Shown piece by piece: positions 1 to 6,904 of a stretch of 15,679 bases of DNA (its first letter is position 1; every line of letters begins with the position of its first letter). The notes below the pieces were generated by a model, which saw only the letters and a program-made list of their open reading frames with translations, was not told the origin of the DNA and made no database searches. Made by a program: the position numbers and the translations under genes. The stretch spans positions 1 through 15,679 of the forward strand of contig JAICQW010000025.1 in the NCBI GenBank assembly GCA_025937665.1, written 5' to 3'. The stretch comes from Nitrososphaeraceae archaeon (GTDB lineage Archaea; Thermoproteota; Nitrososphaeria; Nitrososphaerales; Nitrososphaeraceae).

Positions 1-153
1 AAGAAAGTGGAGTTTTTCAAGGAGCCAAAAGAGGAATCCTTTGGCAAGCATGCGATTATAACAGATCCAGACGGCCATTTGATTTCAATCGCAGAAATGA
101 ACCCAAAGAGCTCTGAAGGGTTTGATTTGATAGGTTTGATTGGGGCAGAATGA
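1..153 (+). CDS. VOC/glyoxalase-family protein, 3' end only
   Basis: Frame 1 is open from the window edge and ends at TGA 151-153, giving the last 50 residues of a protein. The segment FGKHAIITDPDGHLISI followed by a short acidic tail is the typical last beta strands of a vicinal-oxygen-chelate (glyoxalase/dioxygenase/bleomycin-resistance) domain, where DPDGH-x-I/V precedes the final metal-ligand Glu (here in IAEM). The substrate cannot be told from this fragment. It converges with the secreted-protein gene that ends at 165, leaving only 11 bases between the stops. Confidence 0.7.
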   Translation, partial: KKVEFFKEPKEESFGKHAIITDPDGHLISIAEMNPKSSEGFDLIGLIGAE

Positions 154-164
154 CCCATTACAAA

Positions 165-911
165 TCAATAATCAATCTTTCTTTCCAAGATATTCCCATG
201 TATTAGAAAATTATTGAAGAGATTCTCTTCAGTTTTGGAAGCAAATACCACATAACCATTATCATTCTTGTAGAGAATTATCAATAATTGAACTTTGTCT
301 GTCTGATCATCAAATGTAAGAGTTCCTGTCCCTTTTATTTTTAGTATCTGATTTGATGCTTGGTATGTTATATTATCAGCTGTGGAAGTAACGATTTTGA
401 TATCATATATTTTGGTGATATTATTCAACGTATTATTCAAGAGTATTTGGCCTGTGAAATTTGAAAATTCATTTCCTCTAATTGATAGATTCCATTCTCC
501 TCCTAATTCATAATAATTCTTTAATCCAAGATCTTTACCATTTTGGGTATCTGAAATCGATGAATTCTCCAAAATGTTTACTATCATCTTCGTAAGTGTG
601 TCAACAGGATTACTCAGGGAAATAAGATCATCTATGGTGGAGATTGTATTGTTATTTGTAACAATAACAGAAGTATTTGCCTTTGCGCTTGACATATTTG
701 CCAGTCCAAGCGAATTTGAAGTATTTCCGAGGTCAGCCAAACTAGTTGCATTATTAAATACGCCGTTAAATGTTAAATCAGAATTTTGAGGAAAAAAGTT
801 GACAGTTACTGATTCGTACCGGTAAAGAAAAAAGGCGACAGAAATTATCGATATACCGACAATTGTCACTAGGAAGAGGCTCTTGAAATTAGTCTTATTG
901 GCAAATATCAT
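165..911 (-). CDS. Membrane-anchored or secreted protein of unknown function
   Basis: The gene encodes 248 aa from ATG 909-911. Residues about 10-30 form one hydrophobic segment after a short N-terminus containing Lys, which is a signal peptide or membrane anchor. The rest is polar and rich in Asn, Ser and Thr with many N-x-S/T sequons, as expected for a glycosylated protein exposed outside the cell. Residues about 130-230 look beta-rich (NYYELGGEWNLSIRG, then alternating strands such as TGTLTFDD). No catalytic motif or Cys-based metal site is seen. I do not recognise a named family; the pattern resembles extracellular proteins common in Nitrososphaeria. It lies downstream of ilvD on the same strand with a 41-base gap. 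Confidence 0.7.
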   Translation of the reverse strand: MIFANKTNFKSLFLVTIVGISIISVAFFLYRYESVTVNFFPQNSDLTFNGVFNNATSLADLGNTSNSLGLANMSSAKANTSVIVTNNNTISTIDDLISLSNPVDTLTKMIVNILENSSISDTQNGKDLGLKNYYELGGEWNLSIRGNEFSNFTGQILLNNTLNNITKIYDIKIVTSTADNITYQASNQILKIKGTGTLTFDDQTDKVQLLIILYKNDNGYVVFASKTEENLFNNFLIHGNILERKIDY

Positions 912-952
912 GATTATTTAATTGATACTGGTTTAGTAACGATCAATTAAGG

Positions 953-2626
953 CTATTTGAATTGTGGTATGGTTACAGCTCCTTCTGACGCAGATCTTGC
1001 AAGAAGCATATATTTTGCCAATACACCCTCTTTATATTTTGACTTTAGAGGCTTCCACGATTTTCTTCGCTTATTCATCTCAATTCGACTAATATTCAAA
1101 TCAATTTTCCCTTTGTCAAGGTTAATGCTGATCTTGTCGCCTTTTTTGACTAATGCTATTGGTCCGCCGACCATTGCTTCAGGAGAGACATGTCCGATCA
1201 TAAATCCTCTTGTTGCACCAGAAAATCTTCCATCCGTAATCATTGCAACCTCAGTCCCAAGGCCTTGTCCAACCAGTGCAGCCGTTACTGCCAGCATTTC
1301 TCTCATCCCAGGACCTCCCTTGGGACCTTCATATCGGATAATTATTACATCTCCCTTCCGTATTTTCTGTTTTGATATTGCGTCAAAAGCATCCTCCTCT
1401 GAATCAAAGACTTTTGCAATTCCTTCAAATTTTGTTCTCTGCAAACCTGCTATTTTTATTACGGCACCTTCCGGCGCCAGACTACCATTTAAGATTTTGA
1501 GGGTACCCTCATGGTGTAAAGGTTTTTCACATGAATATATCACGGGTTCAGAATTGTTTGTTGCCAGTCCTTCGAGATTTTGTTTCATTGTTTTTCCTGT
1601 GACAGTCATTGTATCGCCATTCAATAGTCCCTTTTTGAGTAAACTTTTTAGTATGACTGGAACTCCACCTACTTTGTCCAGATCAACCATTACATACATA
1701 CCACCTGGTCTTGTATCTGCAAGATGAGGAGTTGCCTTTCTGATTCTTTCAAAATCCTTTAAATCAAGATGTACGCCGATCTCCTTAGATATTGCAAGCA
1801 GATGTAATATGGCATTAGTTGAACCGCCTATGGCGTTGGCAATTGCTATCGCGTTTTCAAATGCTTCAAAAGTTAGAATATCTTTAGGCCGTATGTTACT
1901 GTCCAATAGGCTAAAAATTTGCTTTCCAGTGTCATAGCATATTTGGTTTCTCTTTTCGCTCAATGCAGGAGGAGATGCGCTTCCTGGCAATGCAATTCCA
2001 ATAGCTTCACTAATGCAAGCCATAGTGTTTGCTGTATACATGCCTCCACATGATCCAGCAGAAGGACATGCAACATTTTCCAATTCCTTTAGATCTTCAA
2101 TCTTTATCTTTCCTGCTTCAAATGAGCCGACCGCCTCATAGACATCTTGGATGGTTACTTGTTTTCCATTCCAATTTCCGGGCAGTATTGTCCCACCATA
2201 TACAAAAATAGAAGGAACATTAAGCCTTGCCATTGCCATAATGGTTCCTGGGAGACTCTTATCACATCCAGAGATACCAACTAAAGCATCATATCTTTGA
2301 GCTCGCATCATTATTTCAATCGAATCCGCAATAACTTCACGGCTTACCCGAGATGCCTTCATACCTTCATGCCCCATTGCAATACCATCTGAAACAGAAA
2401 CGGCGGTAAACTCTCTAGGAGTGCAACCAGAATCCCTTACACCGGACTTTGAGTGCTGCGCCAAATCACCTAAATGGATATTGCACGGTGTTGCCTCATT
2501 GCAGGTAGATGAAACACCTACAATAGGCTTCGATAAATCATCATCATTTAGGCCCATCGCCTTATACATTGCTCTGTGAGGGGCTCTAGCTGGACCACTA
2601 ACTACAGTTCTACTAATAAGTTCCAT
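953..2626 (-). CDS. ilvD: Dihydroxy-acid dehydratase
   Basis: IlvD removes water from 2,3-dihydroxy-isovalerate or 2,3-dihydroxy-3-methylvalerate to give the 2-keto acids that precede valine/leucine and isoleucine. It is a cytoplasmic Fe-S and Mg enzyme. The family signatures are all present: CNEATPCN (about residues 43-50), GCDKS (about 121-125, containing the Lys that is carbamylated in the family), ACPSAGSCGGMYTANTM (about 187-203) and, near the C-terminus, DGRFSGATRGFMIGHVSPEA. The three Fe-S ligand cysteines are in TPCN, GCDK and GSCGG. About 557 aa is full length. The frame opens with GTG (2627-2629) directly followed by ATG (2624-2626). I prefer ATG, with a TATA-like CTTAAAATA at about 2650-2658 on the minus strand suiting a leaderless transcript. 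No other ilv or leu gene is adjacent. Confidence 0.97.
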   Translation of the reverse strand: MELISRTVVSGPARAPHRAMYKAMGLNDDDLSKPIVGVSSTCNEATPCNIHLGDLAQHSKSGVRDSGCTPREFTAVSVSDGIAMGHEGMKASRVSREVIADSIEIMMRAQRYDALVGISGCDKSLPGTIMAMARLNVPSIFVYGGTILPGNWNGKQVTIQDVYEAVGSFEAGKIKIEDLKELENVACPSAGSCGGMYTANTMACISEAIGIALPGSASPPALSEKRNQICYDTGKQIFSLLDSNIRPKDILTFEAFENAIAIANAIGGSTNAILHLLAISKEIGVHLDLKDFERIRKATPHLADTRPGGMYVMVDLDKVGGVPVILKSLLKKGLLNGDTMTVTGKTMKQNLEGLATNNSEPVIYSCEKPLHHEGTLKILNGSLAPEGAVIKIAGLQRTKFEGIAKVFDSEEDAFDAISKQKIRKGDVIIIRYEGPKGGPGMREMLAVTAALVGQGLGTEVAMITDGRFSGATRGFMIGHVSPEAMVGGPIALVKKGDKISINLDKGKIDLNISRIEMNKRRKSWKPLKSKYKEGVLAKYMLLARSASEGAVTIPQFK

Positions 2627-2664
2627 CACTGAAATTAAGATTAAAGCGTATTTTAAGATAACAT

Positions 2665-2684
2665 TGATACTAAATTAAGTATCA
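2665..2684. promoter_or_regulatory. Inverted repeat upstream of ilvD
   Basis: TGATACT (2665-2671) and AGTATCA (2678-2684) form perfect 7-bp arms around AAATTA. The repeat sits just behind the ilvD TATA-like box and ends one base before the stop of the 62-aa zinc-ribbon gene. It could be an operator for ilvD or a weak transcript-end hairpin for the zinc-ribbon gene. The sequence alone cannot decide. Confidence 0.35.
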
Positions 2685-2873
2685 TTATTCTATGAGTGCA
2701 AAAATCTTTACGCTGTCTATACCTTCTATTTTGAACAAAGTCTCACACATTCCACATTCTGCATTGTTATTAGCAATATCTACCGCTGGGATATCTTCAT
2801 TTTTATAATCACATTTAGGACAAGTGAATGTGAAATTCAAATTGAACTCGTTAATCTCGATCGTTTCAGCCAT
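2685..2873 (-). CDS. Small zinc-ribbon protein
   Basis: The gene encodes 62 aa from ATG 2871-2873. Cysteines occur as CPKC (residues 18-21) and CGMC (40-43), a classic four-Cys zinc ribbon with a 18-residue loop. The first 16 residues and the tail after Cys43 are strand-like. No enzymatic residues are seen; the likely role is nucleic-acid or protein binding, which is an inference. A TATA-like CTTTTAAATA at about 2898-2907 on the minus strand lies about 28 bases upstream, so the message is probably leaderless. It is divergent from the HIT gene. Confidence 0.75.
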   Translation of the reverse strand: MAETIEINEFNLNFTFTCPKCDYKNEDIPAVDIANNNAECGMCETLFKIEGIDSVKIFALIE

Positions 2874-2964
2874 TTATAGTTAGAAAAAAATTTGACCTAT
2901 TTAAAAGTCACGTAAACAAGATAACGACAAAAACATAAATCAGTAAAAGATGTGGATTTAACTA

Positions 2965-3411
2965 TTGGAGTCAGAGACAAGATGCATATTCTGCTCGATA
3001 ATCAAGGATGAGTTGAGCGCTGTCAAAATATTTGAGAATCATGCTTTTGTGGCATTCATGGACAAATATCCTATAAACAAAGGTCATACCCTGGTGCTCC
3101 CAAAGAATCATCATGAGAGCATTTTTACTATGGGAGATGATGAAGTAGGAAAACTATTTTCGACAGTTTCATTCTTGGCAAAAGGGATAGTGAAAGCACT
3201 TGATGCAAAGGGGTTAAATATTGGACAAAATAACGGCAGGGCAGCCAACCAAATAGTCCCTCACGTCCATGTACACATTATACCAAGATACAGTTATGAC
3301 TCCTCAAATGGAAGATGGCCTTCAAGAAATTTGATTTCCGATGAAGAATTAGAAAAAATAGCTGAAAAGATAAAATCATTTTTGCCAGTTGAAGGAATAA
3401 GGGCTAATTAG
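2965..3411 (+). CDS. HIT-family nucleotide hydrolase or transferase
   Basis: This is a 148-aa histidine-triad protein. The active-site motif HVHVH (residues 100-104) followed by IIPR is clear, with the middle His as the expected nucleophile that forms a nucleotidyl-histidine intermediate. CIFC (7-10) plus histidines at 49-50 match the structural zinc site found in many HIT proteins, and the fold markers KGHTLVLPKNHH and GLNIGQNNG are present. Substrates in the family are dinucleoside polyphosphates or AMP-conjugates; the specific one is unknown. The start must be TTG 2965: a stop lies two codons upstream and the next in-frame ATG (3058) would remove the zinc site. A TATA-like ACATAAATC lies about 28 bases upstream. 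Confidence 0.93.
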   Translation: MESETRCIFCSIIKDELSAVKIFENHAFVAFMDKYPINKGHTLVLPKNHHESIFTMGDDEVGKLFSTVSFLAKGIVKALDAKGLNIGQNNGRAANQIVPHVHVHIIPRYSYDSSNGRWPSRNLISDEELEKIAEKIKSFLPVEGIRAN

Positions 3412-3427
3412 TGGTACATTTGAGGTA

Positions 3428-4705
3428 TTAGTGCGAGGGTTTGAAACGTAGAATAGCCCCAATTTTTCCTAAACTTCCCAGCTGAGCACCCTCTTCTGTT
3501 TTTGATGATATTACTTCCATCTTTGTTCCAATGTTAGCTGATAATTCTTCAAGCAGATCAACAATGTCTTGTTCCGCAATTTCCCTATCTTGGCTCCCGC
3601 ACTTGGAACATGATTTTGATACTTCCTCTTGCTTTACAGTTATTAGATTAACTCTATCGACATATTTTTCCTCAGTATTTCCGCATTTATTGCACTTTAT
3701 CTGTAAATGCACATATGGTATCTCATCCGTTACTATCAAAGTATCCACAATCCCGCTTTTTAGCATTTTTAAAACGTCATAGATACCATACACTGCCAAA
3801 CCTTCATCAGAATACACCTGACTCATGAACTTTTTTACCAACTTCTTCTCTTCAAGTAACCTGTAATCCGAAATTATTCCTTGTTCGTTAACCTTTTCCA
3901 ATATTTCTCTAACTCCTTCACTTCCCGAGTAAGAGCTATCGAGTGTGGCAAGTACGTTATTTTGGAGTCGATAATCAAGATATTCTTCTTTCAAAAAGTT
4001 CTCCTTGGTTGGACCTGGTCCTCCAACAATTAACCCTGCTATTTTGTTTTCATCAATAAAGATCTTTTGAGCGTGTTCTGCAATTCTATGAAAATACTCA
4101 TTTAGCTCATTTTCCCTCAGTCTTTCAAATCTTCTTGCTGATTGGCCTCCTTGTCGATGTTTTCCAGCAACTCCTGATGTTAAAGTGTCAATCACTTCCC
4201 ATCTATCCCCAGTAAGTATGCCTAAACCTGCTTCCTGACTATCAATTGCCAGGAGTCCTATTACTTTTTCATCCCTAAGCATATCTTTGATATGATCCGT
4301 CCAAAAATGATCATCACATCTGTACAGATTAATCTGGATAGGTTTAGGTGGCAAAACTGAATAAAGCTCTATTTTTTCATTCCCTATTCCCTTATTGTTG
4401 GGAATGGCTCCGCAGAAAATAGCAAGACCGTTTTCTGGGGTTTCCTTGTATAGTTTTAGATGCTCGACTGTTTTGCTCAGCGCATCTTGAACATGAGTCC
4501 TTGTTAAATCTGATTTGATATTGGACGCTGTACCTGATTCATTTCTAAGCTGCCCTACAATCTCAAAAATTGGTTTTCGTGGAGGGATGTAAACGGTAAC
4601 TAATTCGGTTCCATGACCAGTGATGTTTGACAGTTGGTTTAGCATCTTGGTAAGTTTATATCTCTTCACAGAATCCCACTTTTTCTTGTGGGTGTCTTGA
4701 CTCAT
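3428..4705 (-). CDS. prf1: Peptide chain release factor aRF1
   Basis: This is the archaeal class-1 release factor, 425 aa. It reads all three stop codons in the ribosomal A site and triggers peptidyl-tRNA hydrolysis. Domain 1 carries NIKS (residues 62-65) and YRCDDHF (128-134, the YxCxxxF motif) for stop recognition. Domain 2 carries GGQ (186-188) in GKHRQGGQSARRF for hydrolysis. Domain 3 has a CNKCG...CSKCG four-Cys mini-domain, as in archaeal family members. The length is normal and no key residue is missing. The start is ATG 4703-4705; an AT-rich TATA box (about 4733-4748, minus strand) lies about 30 bases upstream. The region before this start is where the left copy of the 20-bp repeat lies. 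Confidence 0.97.
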   Translation of the reverse strand: MSQDTHKKKWDSVKRYKLTKMLNQLSNITGHGTELVTVYIPPRKPIFEIVGQLRNESGTASNIKSDLTRTHVQDALSKTVEHLKLYKETPENGLAIFCGAIPNNKGIGNEKIELYSVLPPKPIQINLYRCDDHFWTDHIKDMLRDEKVIGLLAIDSQEAGLGILTGDRWEVIDTLTSGVAGKHRQGGQSARRFERLRENELNEYFHRIAEHAQKIFIDENKIAGLIVGGPGPTKENFLKEEYLDYRLQNNVLATLDSSYSGSEGVREILEKVNEQGIISDYRLLEEKKLVKKFMSQVYSDEGLAVYGIYDVLKMLKSGIVDTLIVTDEIPYVHLQIKCNKCGNTEEKYVDRVNLITVKQEEVSKSCSKCGSQDREIAEQDIVDLLEELSANIGTKMEVISSKTEEGAQLGSLGKIGAILRFKPSH

Positions 4706-4707
4706 TT

Positions 4708-4992
4708 CTAATAATATGTCATTTTCAGGTCAATATAATATAATATTAAGCCACAATCTTCGTCATGCCGATTTTCTTGATGACGTACTATTACTATAAA
4801 AATATGAGGGATAAGTATCCTATTTTTACTTAGAAAATCTAAAATAAAAGAAAACAGTGTATGGTTACTTTTTCTTCCAGGGATAATTTGTTTGTGGACT
4901 TCGTTAGTTTTTAGGTATTGTGTTTGCTTTGCATCAAATCCTCCTAGTTTCGTCCTGCATCCGAATTTGCAGAACTCATCAAATTGTGTCAT
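4708..4992 (-). CDS. Hypothetical ORF crossing the left element border
   Basis: This 94-codon ORF starts at ATG 4990-4992 and ends 2 bases before the prf1 start. A TATA-like ATATATACT (5015-5023) lies about 25 bases upstream within the palindromic control region shared with the divergent 50-aa gene, so transcription is plausible. The first half is polar with two Cys (FCKFGC), then a hydrophobic stretch (ILIPHIFIVIV). The reading frame runs through the 20-bp repeat at 4788-4807, so its last 30 or so codons would be host promoter DNA of prf1. If the element model is right, this is a gene truncated or extended at integration, or a chance ORF. I recognise no family. Confidence 0.3.
   Translation of the reverse strand: MTQFDEFCKFGCRTKLGGFDAKQTQYLKTNEVHKQIIPGRKSNHTLFSFILDFLSKNRILIPHIFIVIVRHQENRHDEDCGLILYYIDLKMTYY
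4736..4748 (-). promoter_or_regulatory. TATA-like element of prf1
   Basis: On the minus strand the stretch reads as alternating ATATTATATTAT, about 30-40 bases before the prf1 ATG. No Shine-Dalgarno sequence is present between it and the start, consistent with a leaderless mRNA. It lies outside the 20-bp repeat, so prf1 would keep its core promoter after integration. Confidence 0.5.
4788..4807 (+). repeat. 20-bp direct repeat, left copy (putative attL)
   Basis: CTATTACTATAAAAATATGA occurs here and again, identical and in the same orientation, at 11662-11681. The flanking bases differ on both sides. It lies in the upstream region of prf1. A 6-bp inverted repeat (CGTCAT 4761-4766 / ATGACG 4780-4785) sits just outside it. 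Confidence 0.6.
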
Positions 4993-5072
4993 GGTATACG
5001 ATAGTATGACAATGATATATACTTTATTATACCACGTTATACTTACATAGGCATACTTAAGTATAATAAAGT
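4993..5072. promoter_or_regulatory. Palindromic divergent control region
   Basis: This 80-bp AT-rich gap separates the minus ORF starting at 4992 from the 50-aa AbrB-like gene starting at 5073. It holds a perfect 14-bp inverted repeat (5019-5032 and 5061-5074, arm ATACTTTATTATAC), a perfect 12-bp palindrome ATACTTAAGTAT (5053-5064), and the direct repeat AGTATGAC (5003-5010 and 5070-5077). The shared half-site is TATACT/AGTATA. TATA-like boxes lie inside the repeats: ATATATACT (5015-5023) for the minus side and TTATACTTA (5037-5045) for the plus side. A repressor bound here would block TATA access on both strands; the adjacent AbrB-like protein is the obvious candidate. Confidence 0.6.
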
Positions 5073-5225
5073 ATGACTGGAAAAACAGTGACTAGAGTAA
5101 AGTTTGTTTCGACGATAAGCAAAATGGGAGATAAAAGAATAATCGTAATTCCAAAAGATTATCATAAGGACCTTGAGGAATTAAGGCCAAGACAAATAAA
5201 AGTAACAGTAGATGATGAATTATGA
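5073..5225 (+). CDS. AbrB/MazE-like swapped-hairpin DNA-binding protein
   Basis: The gene encodes 50 aa from ATG 5073-5075, the last bases of which overlap the right arm of the inverted repeat. The core STISKMGDKRIIVIPKDYH matches the AbrB/SpoVT/MazE pattern of a strand, a turn after K-x-G, then a strand ending in IPK-D/E. These are dimeric DNA-binding domains used as antitoxins or regulators. No partner domain is fused. Its stop overlaps the start of the next gene (ATGA at 5222-5225), so the two are translationally coupled. It probably represses its own operon through the upstream palindromes. Family assignment is by pattern only. Confidence 0.65.
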   Translation: MTGKTVTRVKFVSTISKMGDKRIIVIPKDYHKDLEELRPRQIKVTVDDEL

Positions 5226-5497
5226 GTGAATTCGCATTCTTTCGTTTTGTAAGTGCCAAGATGTTAACTCCAGAAGAGGAACAAAATAAACAAGAGATTA
5301 TTAGTTTAACAGAACAGGTTCTTGATGCTAGAGGTTTAGAATGTGACGCTAGAATTGCAAAGGTCTCTGAGGAGGAACTTAAAAAAATACTAGAGGAAGT
5401 CAGGAGGTTAAGACTGGTAAAGAAGAAGAAAAAGATTTCGAACGAAAAGATTGAAGATGAAGGTGAACAAACAGATGAGGTAATGTATACGAATTGA
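5222..5497 (+). CDS. Charged helical protein, partner of the AbrB-like gene
   Basis: The gene encodes 91 aa and overlaps the upstream stop by 4 bases. An alternative start is ATG 5261, which would remove the first 13 residues (hydrophobic, FAFFRFVS). From there the protein is mostly predicted helix or coiled coil (LTPEEEQNKQEI, SEEELKKILEEVRRLRL), followed by a KKKKK cluster and an acidic tail. It has a single Cys and no catalytic motif. The arrangement resembles an antitoxin-first two-gene module, but no known toxin fold (PIN, MazF/PemK, RelE) is visible. Other options are an accessory DNA-binding or partition-type protein. Function unknown. Confidence 0.6.
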   Translation: MSEFAFFRFVSAKMLTPEEEQNKQEIISLTEQVLDARGLECDARIAKVSEEELKKILEEVRRLRLVKKKKKISNEKIEDEGEQTDEVMYTN

Positions 5498-5591
5498 AAA
5501 TCCGTAATTAAGATTGATCTTTCACGGTAAATTTATTTTCATACGACTATAACCCAAAAAACTTTTTCAAGAGGCTCAAATATTTGTATGT

Positions 5592-5951
5592 GTGGCAACC
5601 TCAGATATGTTTAAGGAATTTGATTCCTACAGAGTTGTTTATGGTAGTTTTAGAGGCACTATGGAAGGTCGTCCAGACATCGAAACATCCAGGTTTTATT
5701 CAAGTATCGAATGTCTTAAGGCTAAGCTGACTGTAGCGGTCATACACTTTCAAGACAGTGCAAAAATTAACCTAAATTACTATGACCCCGACCAGGATTT
5801 AATGGTCATATACTTCCATATTTCAAGTTTCTATGATATAATCAACATTCTCCAAAATGAGAAACCGCTTGCGGTTGGTCTAAATGCCGACTTGGTGGGA
5901 TACATTAACACCATTGGTGAACCGATAGGAAAACAAGAACAGTCTCATTGA
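5592..5951 (+). CDS. Hypothetical protein
   Basis: The open frame begins with GTG 5592 (119 aa), but ATG 5607 is also possible and has a TATA-like CAAATATTTG at 5577-5586, about 25 bases upstream, which favours the shorter 114-aa form. The protein is mixed alpha/beta with strands such as LTVAVIHF and LMVIYFHISSFYDII; it has one Cys, no signal peptide and no metal motif. It is coherent in codon use with its neighbours and clearly coding. I do not recognise the family. It stands alone between the AbrB-like operon and the fluoride riboswitch. Confidence 0.6.
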   Translation: MATSDMFKEFDSYRVVYGSFRGTMEGRPDIETSRFYSSIECLKAKLTVAVIHFQDSAKINLNYYDPDQDLMVIYFHISSFYDIINILQNEKPLAVGLNADLVGYINTIGEPIGKQEQSH

Positions 5952-6088
5952 TTAAACGCTCATGTGTTAAAGAATAATCCTTACGTTATCAGATCCATGT
6001 CTATCTATTTCCCTTTGAATATCTGAATCTTGGAGAAGTAAATTTTTTATCAGTAAATAATTAATATTGCTTGTCTTGGAACATAGTT

Positions 6089-6151
6089 AGGCTATGGCAT
6101 TAGCCTTGGGAAATACCAAAACCGCTTCTCTGAATGCTGATAATGCCTACC
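6089..6151 (+). ncRNA. Fluoride riboswitch (crcB motif)
   Basis: All hallmark parts of the crcB-motif fluoride aptamer are present in order. P1 is GGCT (6090-6093) with AGCC (6102-6105), plus an A-T pair outside. The P1 loop is AT followed by GGCATT (6096-6101), and this pairs perfectly with AATGCC (6142-6147), forming the 6-bp pseudoknot. AAACCGC (6119-6125) starts the second stem, which is short and carries a bulge: GC-TTC (6124-6128) with GAA-T-GC (6132-6137). Then come the conserved TGAT (6138-6141) before the pseudoknot strand and TAC (6148-6150) after it. An extra small hairpin, TTGG/CCAA (6106-6118), is inserted between P1 and AAACC. It lies directly upstream of a CrcB-type gene, its natural target. 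Confidence 0.88.
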
Positions 6152-6163
6152 AATACGATCAAA

Positions 6164-6555
6164 ATGGTGGGAAAAAATAAAAGGAATTGAATTTCTGTTA
6201 TTAGGGTTAGGTGCACTAGCAGGTGCTTTTTTGCGCTATAAAATAGTAGAGTCTCCCATATTGTTCGGAGTGTTACCAATTAATATTCTGATTATCAATG
6301 TTGTTGGAAGTTTCATACTGGGAATGTTCGTGGTTATAGTGATGAATTTCAATCTAGATCCAAAATTTTTATCTTTATTGCAATAGGATTTTGTGGATCT
6401 TTTACAACCATGTCATCATTTGCCATTCAATCTGTTAGTCTGATTGATTCTAACAGTTTGTTTTGTTAGGATTGAATTTAATTGGAAATGTTGGTCTTTC
6501 AATTCTTGCTCTTGTGGCAGGAAGGTCGATTATGGTATTAGTATTTAGACCATGA
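6164..6555 (+). pseudogene. crcB: CrcB/Fluc fluoride channel, frameshifted
   Basis: Three frames together encode a CrcB/Fluc fluoride exporter, a small four-helix membrane protein that works as a dual-topology dimer. Frame A from ATG 6164 gives a short start, then frame B from about 6180 gives GLGALAGAFLRY and NILIINVVGSFILGMF (N-x-x-G-x-x-x-x-G helix). Frame C gives GFCGSFTTMSSF (the conserved G-x-x-T-T-x-S-x-F region). A return to the earlier frame gives GLNLIGNVGLSILAL to TGA 6553-6555. One-base changes are needed in the A-run at 6172-6177, near 6376-6385 and near 6462-6470. The total of about 130 codons is full length, so all parts remain but no intact product can be made without frameshifting. 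The intact fluoride riboswitch upstream confirms identity. Confidence 0.88.
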
Positions 6556-6587
6556 TACTTTCATCCGTTCAATTGGATTGAATTTTT

Positions 6588-6692
6588 TTATATCATTTTG
6601 TCAATATTATCTTCAACGTAAGATTCAATTCTTACGCCAACTGGTGGGATTATTTCGTCTGTTATCGCGTACGGCTCTAGTCCCACTAGCAC
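6588..6692 (-). CDS. Possible 34-aa ORF
   Basis: A GTG-initiated frame begins right after tandem stops and 8 bases after the stop of the 67-aa gene, on the same strand. The peptide (start MLVGLEPYAITDEIIPPVG, end VEDNIDKMI) looks coding-like, with charged and hydrophobic alternation. However, the DNA also forms two stem-loops (6617-6636 and 6641-6689), so an RNA role or chance are alternatives. No family recognised. Confidence 0.3.
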   Translation of the reverse strand: MLVGLEPYAITDEIIPPVGVRIESYVEDNIDKMI

Positions 6693-6700
6693 TTACTAAT

Positions 6701-6904
6701 TTAATTTTCGTCAATGCTCTTCTTCAATTTTGCATAGAGGACAGAATCCTGTATCGTCTCTCGGATCTCTTCAATCTTCTTGATGGTGTTTTGATCCTTT
6801 CTTGTTTTCTTAGGATTCTTATCGAGGCGAACCATAAGTTTGGATAACTCTTCGACGGTCAAATCTATCATTTTGGAATCAACCTCTATAGTTTTTTTCG
6901 GCAT
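6701..6904 (-). CDS. Small basic helical protein
   Basis: The gene encodes 67 aa from ATG 6902-6904. It is almost wholly charged and probably helical (LTVEELSKLMVRLDK, then a Lys/Arg-rich NPKKTRKDQ, then IKKIEEIRETIQ), without Cys, signal peptide or membrane segment. The overlapping plus-strand frame (6578-6847) has composition typical of an antisense shadow, so this strand is preferred. A GGGAGGG run lies about 27 bases upstream but is too far to serve as a ribosome-binding site for this ATG. Function unknown; possibly a DNA- or RNA-associated protein of the element. Confidence 0.5.
   Translation of the reverse strand: MPKKTIEVDSKMIDLTVEELSKLMVRLDKNPKKTRKDQNTIKKIEEIRETIQDSVLYAKLKKSIDEN

Noticed and set aside
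957..1727. 256-codon plus-strand ORF antisense to ilvD
   Set aside because: It lies entirely over a well-conserved ilvD frame and has Ser/Pro/Phe-rich shadow composition; no family signature.
6094..6180. 28-codon plus ORF starting at ATG 6094
   Set aside because: It overlaps P1, the pseudoknot and the conserved bases of the fluoride riboswitch, which explain the sequence better.
6641..6689. tRNA-like long stem with TGGGA/TCCCA
   Set aside because: There is no T-arm consensus, no anticodon arm and no acceptor geometry; kept only as a stem-loop note.
6578..6847. 89-codon plus ORF
   Set aside because: Shadow of the charged 67-aa minus gene; hydrophobic Leu/Phe-rich composition is typical of the antisense of Lys/Glu codons.
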